Positions 56,907 to 64,000 of a stretch of DNA of 64,000 nt are shown here, piece after piece. The stretch comes from Theristus sp. LFF4_11 (Eukaryota > Nematoda > Chromadorea > Monhysterida > Xyalidae): positions 92,134 to 156,133 of the forward strand of contig JASANC010001597.1 in the NCBI GenBank assembly GCA_030248135.1, in the 5' to 3' direction. Both the position numbers and the translations under genes were made by a program. A model generated the notes under the pieces. That model had not been told where the DNA came from. It worked only from the letters and a program-made list of their open reading frames with translations, and ran no database searches. Numbering within the stretch: position 1 is the stretch's first letter; each line of letters starts with the position of its first letter.

Positions 56907-57686
56907 TAGGGTTGGCAAAATACCGTTTTTTTCAAATCGTGGTAAAAAAACTTGTATTTTTACCGGTAAAATTACGGTAATTTTACCGAAAAAAACGAAA
57001 GCCAAACAGTTGTAAAAACTCACATATTTTTCACAGCCGACTTAAACTTGAACCAGGATTTGTGAAAACAACTTGCAGAATGCTCTGTTCAAAATATCGT
57101 GCACCAACAAAGAAAATAAATTATGTTTGGGCTTGAAAACCCAAAAAGTCAGCAATAAATCGAACATTATCTTTTGCTCAATCGTTTATATTCCACCAAT
57201 TACACAAATAAAACCACAGCGTTTTCACCGGACAGTCTTTGGTCACAATAGACGAACACAATTTGCAGCAATAACGCAATTAAACCAAATTTAGAGTCAG
57301 TTCAGATCAAAAAGAAAACAAATCAGTAATTGTGTAAGAAAGACAATTTTGAGCGACATTTGGAATTTTTGAAATTTTCAGCTCAGCTCGGCAGCTCCAG
57401 CCGATTCTTGCACCTCGCTTAACAGTTCTTTCAAAACATCAGTGTCAAATTCGTCATCATATTTTTCTTGGTCACAGATTTTCTCATTTTCTCATCAAAA
57501 ATGATATGAAAACTCAGGGTCCAAAATTGAAAAAAACCGGAAAAATACGAAAAAAACCGGAAAAATACAGAAACGGTCTTTTTCCCGTTTTTTTCAAGGC
57601 ACCAATAATTGCCCTGGTAAAAAAACGCGTACAAATACGTGTTTTTTTACCGGTAAAAAAACGGTATTTTTACCATGCCAACCCTA
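56907..57686. mobile_element. Non-autonomous hAT element 2
   Basis: Ends TAGGGTTGGCAAAATACCG...CCATGCCAACCCTA, flanked by an exact 8-bp duplication CTGGCATA (56,899-56,906 and 57,687-57,694). 780 bp with TTTTTACCGGTAAAAA-type subterminal repeats and no transposase. Confidence 0.92.
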
Positions 57687-58087
57687 CTGGCATACCCGTG
57701 CGACGGTGTGTGTGCTACTGCGGCACAAGTTGCCATTCTTCATTCATTGTGCACTCTCATAGATTTTCGGTAGACCGCGCCACGGTACACCGCAGACACG
57801 TCGCGCTTTGGGTTCATAAATGCGGTGCAGATACCGTAATCATTGTGTGTGTGGGTGGAGTTATGTCTTCATCGACGCAAATCGCCGGGTTTTGAGAAAT
57901 GTGGTGTACCGCGGAGTTCCCCACCCCACCCCTCGTTGAGGCTTGTCTAAGAAATGCGGCAGAACTACAGCATAGTGTTCGAGAAGGGATGAAATAAAGT
58001 TGCATCCCTGCATCAGTTTTTTTCTTGACTGGGTTTCGGTTTGTGGAAAAATTATCGGTGAAATAATGGCAAAGCGTCAAGAGAAGA

Positions 58088-58220
58088 CAGTCGAACTATA
58101 AGGTATAGGCAATCAGCTGATTGTTGGGCATTACTGTGGGGGGTGGCGAGTCTGAACTGCACAGACTGCGTGCTTAACGCGATCACCAACCAATCAGCTG
58201 ATTGCCTAGAGTTCAACTGT
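58088..58220. mobile_element. MITE family D, copy 4
   Basis: Long arms: AGTCGAACTATAAGG then GGCAATCAGCTGATTG at the left, CAATCAGCTGATTGCCTAGA then GTTCAACTGT at the right. Confidence 0.82.
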
Positions 58221-59127
58221 AGATGAAAAATATCCCGCCTGGCACAACCCACGGTACACCACATCAGAGACCGCCAGCATAACTGTGTCGAAATGCGGGG
58301 CTTTAAAAATCGGCCATGCATCGGATTAAAACGCCCAACTTAGAACTCAGTGATGACTTAATCTGGACATTTTTTGACAGTCAAATCTGTCATCACTCCA
58401 AAAACTCCAACGTTTTGATTATATTCAGTGCTCCGCACAACGCAACAAAGCCGCACGCACGTTCAAATGCGGTGAAAACCAATATGTTTTCAAGATTCAA
58501 AAAAAGCAGCAGTGATCACAGAATAATTTGGATGAGCGTAGTTTTGTTGTCGATGAGCCCAATCGGCGTGTGATATGATAACAAACAACAAACCGTCAAC
58601 TGTGTTGAAGCAACAACAAGAACAAATCAGGCAACGATCTTTTTTTAAAGTCATGGTGATTTTATTACATTGTAAAACGCATAATGTTGTTGCTTTCATG
58701 AGTTTTTCTCTTGCTTTTCATTTCACATATTTGCTTTTATCTGCTTTTGTCTATTTTTTGGTAAAAATGGTGTAATAACGATCGCAAACATTTCTTCAAC
58801 GTGTTTCACAAGTTTTCCGATCGGTTTTTATGGCGTTAAATTTCTTTTTTTATAATTCCACTAAAATGTAACCATTGGCTGAACTTTCATTTTTATTTGA
58901 GCGATGTGACTTTTGTCAAGAATCTTAAACAACGTTTAACTTGATAAACTTTGCGATTATTCTCTTCATGTTTCAATAAAAGATATTGTAAATAATCGGC
59001 AAGACTTTTTGCAGATTAAAAATAAACCACCGGCAATTTGATCGGATATGCTAAAAAATGAGATTCAAATTCAAGGAATGCACTAAAACTCTTTCAGCGC
59101 AACGACAACCTAATTGCAAAACATATC

Positions 59128-59240
59128 CAACTAGCTGATTGATTGGTGGTCACGTGGTCCATGGATTGTGTGCAAACCAAACTCCGCCTACACAGCAATT
59201 CATGCACAGAATGCATGGATTAACCAATCAGCTAGTTGGA
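59128..59240. mobile_element. MITE family D, copy 5
   Basis: CCAACTAGCTGATTGATTGG at left mirrors AACCAATCAGCTAGTTGG at right, with the internal CACGTG and GCATGGATT words of the family. Confidence 0.82.
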
Positions 59241-59451
59241 AAAATTGATATTATAAATTTAAATATGTTATTGAGTTAGACTGTAAATATGGAACGCAGA
59301 AGCGTGAATCTGCACGTCACTTAAAACGTTACTTTAAACGTCATGTATAATGTTACGTAAAACGTTCACGTGAAATTTTACGAGCAAAACGTCACGTGAA
59401 ACGTTATAGAACGACAATATCAAAATCAAGTAAAGCAATAAAGTAACAATG

Positions 59452-59518
59452 GCATTCATGAAGCAGTATTTGGTGACGCGTAGCAACAGCTACGCGGTCA
59501 TGCTGTTTCATGAATGCT
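59452..59518. repeat. Short palindromic repeat E, copy 2
   Basis: GGCATTCATGAAGCAGTATT mirrors GCTGTTTCATGAATGC, with TAGCAACAGCTA at the centre. It lies 10 bp 3' of the PPxY exon's stop codon. Confidence 0.78.
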
Positions 59519-59528
59519 CATTAACACA

Positions 59529-59738
59529 TCAACACATCGCGATCGCTTCCTCGTATTTCGGCGGTGGCGTGTCCGGTGGCGGAAATTCCTGCATCGAGAT
59601 CGGCGGCACGAATTGTGCGCCCGGATTCAGGCGACTCGTCTCGGACGCCGCTGAGCGTTCGTTATTGTTGTTTTGTGAGCCGTTCTGGCCGGACCACGCT
59701 CCGGCATCAGCCGTTGTTCCTCCGTTCTGCTCGGTGTT
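59529..59738 (-). CDS. Terminal exon of an unidentified protein with PPxY motif
   Basis: After an acceptor (TCCTTTCCAG) the minus strand is open for 69 codons and a stop, in a GC-rich island. The peptide starts NTEQNGGTTADAGAWSGQNG, has an Asn run, and ends PPISMQEFPPPDTPPPKYEE then AIAMC. PPPKY is a PPxY motif that binds WW domains, such as those of NEDD4-family ubiquitin ligases, and a terminal PPxY-EEA is common in small membrane adaptors. Upstream exons on the minus strand were searched to 62 kb without success, so the protein's identity and membrane topology are unknown. Confidence 0.5.
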   Translation of the reverse strand, partial: NTEQNGGTTADAGAWSGQNGSQNNNNERSAASETSRLNPGAQFVPPISMQEFPPPDTPPPKYEEAIAMC

Positions 59739-61500
59739 CTGGAAAGGAAAGTTGGTGAACGCTTTGAATAGAATGTTGTCTTGTTGTTGGGATTTCTAGG
59801 CGATGCTTTTTAGCCAGGGCTAACCCAGAGAAGCGTACTGAGAACGCCATTGAGTAGGGCGTCCATCGAGTTTTCTCTGTCATTCAGTGCCTATGCACCC
59901 CTCGGCGGGGCTCGATCCTCCGAGGGCACAAACTGCAGTCTAACACACTACCAGCAGGCCACGAGTGTGACTGCTTGATTTTGGTTAACAGAAAGAAGAA
60001 CACTATTATCTTGTCGTGAAAAAGAGGCGGAGTAATGTTGAATGGATCTGTGGAATAGCCGCACAGCTGATATTGCGTTATTGCTGCTCTTAGATTGTGG
60101 CGTTCAGTTCTGCTCTGATCTTGAATGGCGGCGCAGCCGTGTGTGAGTGCAAATGCATATTACGCCACTTTGAATATGAAAGGAAGACATTATGTCGAAG
60201 TGTACGCTCAAACAATTGTCAAAATCAAATTTGAAATGCATGTCACGCCGAATTCCATGCGAAAATTTTTGCAATTTCAGAACGGATTTTGGAATGGATT
60301 TTGGCTCTTTCGAGCCTGCCATTGTATACGTCATGCAACCAATCGGCCACAAAGTTGCATGACGCATGTTACATTGCACAATGTTGGAAAACGTTAAAAA
60401 AACAAGGTTGTTCTGCAAAAATTGGAAAGTTACAGTAACTTTTTTGCATGGGACAGTTCCGAAAAACAACTTTCCAAAAAAGAGTTGAAATATTGCCGAA
60501 CGGTCCGTGCCACAAGAACACGGGTCGCCATTAACAAAAAAATGTCACGAAGCAATTATATTCTGACCTTGACACATGGGAAAAAAGCACGCAAGCACGC
60601 AACACGCGAGAATGAGAGAGATTTTAAGAGAGAACATTTATTTTTACCAGATCGTCGTATTTTGATTTGACATGACATTTTACAGCAGCGCTCGGGCACT
60701 GGCTGCTCTTATGTCGCTTTGGAAAAAATATCCGTAGTAGTGGGTAAACAACATGTTTTAATTTCGTTGGTCTGTCCATAAAACTTGTAAAACTTTGTGC
60801 AGTTTTCTCTATGTATTTGGAATTCCTAACAGTAACAGCTTTGCACTCGCGCGCTTTAATAAAAGCGAACATTTTATAAACTGTCTGCATTTAGACCATG
60901 TTAGAGACATTAAGTAAAGCAAGACAAAGAGTATCAAAGGTCGGTTGCTCCTACTTTTGAAGTTTTGAACATTTTTAAGATTTGTTTTCAATTTTTTTCA
61001 GCAGACATCAAGAGAGTGCACTATTAACCGCCGTCAGGATCGAATAGTACAACAACATTATCGTTGCGTGGTAAAGACAAGAAAAGCTAAACCGTTATGA
61101 CAACTGACGAATAATTGTGCCAATCACGTTTTTGGGTAATAACGTTATTCAAGTTTATATCTCGCAAACTACAAGAGTCACATTATCGCCCGCACAAACC
61201 TTTGCAACACACCAGTCCTTGCGTCATCCAGATATTAATTGATTCTGTACATGTGTAGATACATGTATTCTACCATCAAGAAAGTACCAACCGTCTAGAC
61301 ATTTGATGGATAAGTTTTTTTCAAAGGTACATTGCAACAAATTGAAAGACGTACGTTGGTTGTTGACCCCTTTAAACCGTATTTGTTTCACTATTTTTTC
61401 ACTATTCACCGATTGGTCACTCCCTTATAGTGATCGACGGATCAACTATTTCCAGATCCGTGTCGATCGACATATCACTCTATCTGTAAATTTGTCTACA
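59739..61500. other. Intergenic or intron, no supported gene
   Basis: Probably partly the last intron of the PPxY gene. An intact 90-codon ORF starts at ATG 60,125 (plus; NMKGRHYVEVYAQTIVKIKF) without recognisable domain. A tRNA-like sequence lies at 59,885-59,970. Confidence 0.35.
59885..59970 (-). pseudogene. tRNA-like sequence
   Basis: On the minus strand GTGGCCTGCTGG resembles an A box and GGATCGAGCCC a B box. The acceptor arms do not pair convincingly. Probably a tRNA-derived SINE or tRNA remnant. Confidence 0.4.
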
Positions 61501-61629
61501 GCTAGCTGATTGGTTCGTTGCACACGTGATGACGCATGCATTCCGTGCAGGCAGACATCAGCCTATGCAAAGATGCCTGCACAGAATGCATGCATTACAC
61601 CATCTGCAACCAACCAATCAGCTAGTTGT
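61500..61629. mobile_element. MITE family D, copy 6
   Basis: AGCTAGCTGATTGGTTCGTT mirrors CAACCAACCAATCAGCTAGT; internal arms GCATGCATTCCGTGCAGGCA and TGCCTGCACAGAATGCATGC also pair. The best-preserved D copy. Confidence 0.88.
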
Positions 61630-63010
61630 ATATGATCTATAGATCGACACCGTATACCAGGTCAAGCGAAACTGGAGTAGTGGACATTCCAACGCAACAA
61701 GAGGAACACGCATGCATGCTGCATTAATTATAGTACCAACATTGTATCCGGAGTCAATTGGATCAGGCAGTCTGTTTTGCTAAACTCCTGATACCTTGAT
61801 AGGAGCTCTGAAATGCCTGATAATAAATTTGGTGATGACAGCTTGCTGGCGACATCAGCATAGTGCTGTTGTTGTAAATTTTCTTATGCTCATCAAACAA
61901 AAAATACCACCAAGACATCAATCTTCTTTCTGACGCGTAGCCCGTACACCTTCAAGACAACCTTCTATTCGCCAACTATTGTTATTTGCCTCATATTTTT
62001 CGCCTATCAAACATGCCGATTAGACAATCACGCCATTGCATCATCCTGAAATTCAACGCACAATGACAGAGAATCGCGGAGTACTATTTTCGGAGTCGTT
62101 ATTGAACGAAGAAATCCCCAAAAATGTCGTCGACCAATGTTATCCAGAGAGTTATAACTCACTATTCCAGCTTATTTACCACCGATCTTCAAGACGAAAC
62201 TGACTATATTGATCACAAATCTGTGATTCTTTTTTCTTTCGGCCGTGTCAAGTTCTAGTATTGGCCCCCAATGAAAAGTTTCTTCCTTAATCTCAAGAAA
62301 CCATCGATAAAAGGAAAAAGCGGTCTATAAAAATTGTCGTAGCTGACAAAAGCACCAACTACACTAACTGAAGGAAGGGAAGCGCTTAAAGTCGGCTTTT
62401 AAATAAAAACTAAACCTGTTGATCAAGAACTGGGAGTTCTGGTTGTGAACGATCGTGCGACTGAAATGGATAGTTGCTTAAGAGCAAATCACCGCGAATA
62501 AGTGTAACAGAGAGGTCGGTTTTTTCTGCTTTGGAACTTTTGAATTTTATTCTTAGACCTTCTTTGTCCGTTGCAGAAGACATCAAAAATTGGCTTGCTA
62601 AGAACACATCTACTTGCTCGACAACGAAGGGAAAACTACGTAGTGCCAATGTACTTGTTGTTATGTTATATGAATGTTACTTAAACTTTCAAGGAGGTAA
62701 GCTGGTTGTAGTATCTCCAAATTACGAACCTCAGCCACTGCACAAAAAACTGAAAATATTGTCGAGAAGTGACATATATTGTATGTCGGATTCTGCTATA
62801 CTCCGGTGTGGACTTAACCCTTGCAGTAATGTGGTTTCAAATCAATTTAGTGTAAAGTCGTGATTCGTGTTTTACATCCGTTTTGAAATGAGACGTTTCT
62901 GTTTTAGTTTCACTTCAGTTTTCACGACAAGTAACGGATGTGTTGTTTTTCTGATTCATTGATACATTGGCTGTTAAGTAAAATGTGATAGAAGCGAAAC
63001 GAAACGAAGA
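61630..63010. other. Unassigned stretch upstream of the gag-like ORF
   Basis: Contains a 46-codon ORF at 62,063-62,203 (LNEEIPKNVVDQCYPESYNS) and an ORF from about 62,474 to 62,863 (VAEDIKNWLAKNTSTCSTTK). They may be remains of the same retroelement as the gag-like ORF downstream. Confidence 0.3.
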
Positions 63011-63496
63011 TTGCTGAATGTGGTGACCACGCTAACCGTTGCGATGTTCTCCGGTACGTTATTATTGCTCTATTTTTCTTTCCAATCTTATTCTGAATTT
63101 CGACTTGTTCTTCTGCAACTTCCTATTACGTGTGCTCAAAAACTAGATTTTAACCTATTGACTACTGCATTAGCCAACGTTTTTCAACAACTATGCAATT
63201 ATAACCGACTTTTCGATCAAGTTTCGTACGCGCGACGCCAACAATCAAACGAAACAGTTTCCGCTTACTACGACGTGCTTAACAAATTACGTCGAGTATC
63301 ACTGTCCGATTTGGACAATGCCTTGAGAGCTTCAAAACTTATTTCAATTGCAGTCTATAAAAAATTTCGTTGTGGTGTTAACGAACCAATTCGTCGGGAA
63401 TTGATTCGATCAGACGTTAAGACTGCAGAGGAAGCACTGATCAATACAGGAACGATCAAGAGTGATGATCCATTACTGTTATGTAATTTGTTGTAA
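63011..63496 (+). CDS. Gag-like capsid domain ORF (retroelement remnant)
   Basis: 161 open codons. The central part, FQQLCNYNRLFDQVSYARRQ then SNETVSAYYDVLNKLRRVSL and YKKFRCGVNEPIRRELIRSD, resembles the helical capsid region of LTR-retrotransposon Gag proteins (a basic QxxxE-S/V-x-x-Y core, then an F-x-x-G-L/V segment). It ends TAEEALINTGTIKSDDPLLL. No zinc knuckle, protease or reverse transcriptase follows before the window ends, and no LTR was identified. It may be a remnant or a single-exon domesticated gag; assignment rests on pattern only. Confidence 0.4.
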   Translation: MLNVVTTLTVAMFSGTLLLLYFSFQSYSEFRLVLLQLPITCAQKLDFNLLTTALANVFQQLCNYNRLFDQVSYARRQQSNETVSAYYDVLNKLRRVSLSDLDNALRASKLISIAVYKKFRCGVNEPIRRELIRSDVKTAEEALINTGTIKSDDPLLLCNLL

Positions 63497-63721
63497 TTTG
63501 TTTAAAAACTTTCTTTGCAATAACTAGTTTATAATCGTTTTTAAATTGCCCACCATTATGTAATTATTCTATTGTGCAAAGTAAAGTAATTACCCACTTC
63601 CGTTTTGTTTTATATAAATGTTTGACGTAACGAATGTAGTTTTTCTTTTTGTGTTTATGTAATAAATAAAAGAGAAAAGAAAGCGCGCGACTAAATTCGT
63701 TTTCGATACACGCACAGCGTA

Positions 63722-63792
63722 ACAATGGGAGTCGAACCCAGAACCTCCTGATTCTCCAACTTTTCAATTTTTTCCAACTAACCACCACATAT
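63722..63792 (-). pseudogene. tRNA-like sequence
   Basis: On the minus strand GGTTAGTTGG resembles an A box and GGGTTCGACTCCC a good T arm/B box. The acceptor stem does not pair, so a SINE head or tRNA remnant is likely. Confidence 0.45.
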
Positions 63793-64000
63793 TTTCCTGT
63801 TTGTCTAATTTGTTTTCAATTCAATTTCTTTCAGATCGTGATTCAAATCTTTTGTAATTGTATTGTACTGTAATTTTCGGATTGTATTGCTATTGCATCT
63901 TATCGTAATTATATTGTTTTATTATGTTCCATTATTATATTATTATTAATAATTGGCAATTAATTAGTAATGCTTTTGTAACTGTTTTATCTTATATTTT
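63793..64000. other. AT-rich end of window, no feature seen
   Basis: Low-complexity AT-rich sequence without ORFs. Confidence 0.5.

Larger units (their letters stand above)
57695..59451. other. Intergenic with MITE D copies
   Basis: Apart from the MITEs at 58,088 and 59,128 no gene is supported. An 85-codon ORF at 58,316 has no recognisable domain. Confidence 0.4.

Overview
The window looks like nuclear DNA of an invertebrate animal. Introns are short to medium and typically end in TTTCAG or TTCCAG, intergenic DNA is AT-rich and full of small palindromic transposons, and two genes carry a 3' splice site about 30-40 nt upstream of their ATG with no visible upstream exon. That fits an ecdysozoan, perhaps a nematode with spliced leaders, but no marker in the window settles it.

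Positions 1 to about 12,530 are most of a Polinton/Maverick virus-like transposon. A protein-primed DNA polymerase B gene (329-4268) can be assembled from 10 exons with all phases matching. It is followed by a tightly packed, intronless rightward block: packaging ATPase, small basic capsid-associated protein, conserved Polinton protein, retroviral-type integrase, small membrane protein, penton/minor capsid protein, pX-like core protein, major capsid protein and adenain-like protease. Beyond that lie two orphan genes diverging from one promoter, and a 48-codon lysine-rich gene whose mRNA would end in a histone-type 3' stem-loop. Five promoter regions share a motif around GTAACGTCGCC. All core ORFs are open, so the element may be recent or still active. 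Neither terminal inverted repeat could be identified.

Positions 12,540-18,000 hold repeats (28-bp tandem array, several MITE families, a 2.9-kb interspersed repeat with a 150-bp satellite) and two kelch-repeat exon remnants. ADI1 (acireductone dioxygenase, methionine salvage) is on the minus strand at 18,095-19,877 in 5 exons. A 4-exon gene for an 81-residue predicted secreted peptide is at 23,486-24,377 (minus). The stretch 24,400-35,600 is mostly non-coding and repetitive.

Positions 35,670-46,447 (plus) hold a 17-exon PLEKHG1/2/3-like RhoGEF of 1,468 codons (DH then PH domain); one intron contains a 17-bp minisatellite and others contain MITEs. Further on are a non-autonomous hAT element with a perfect 8-bp target duplication (47,237-48,454), a second copy of the 2.9-kb repeat, an unrecognised Pro/Cys-rich gene (53,832-54,524) followed by a TCGCA-rich array, a perfect CA repeat of about 755 bp, a second hAT element, a PPxY-containing terminal exon (59,529-59,738, minus) and a gag-like ORF near 63 kb.

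All assignments come from reading the sequence; no database search or alignment was run.
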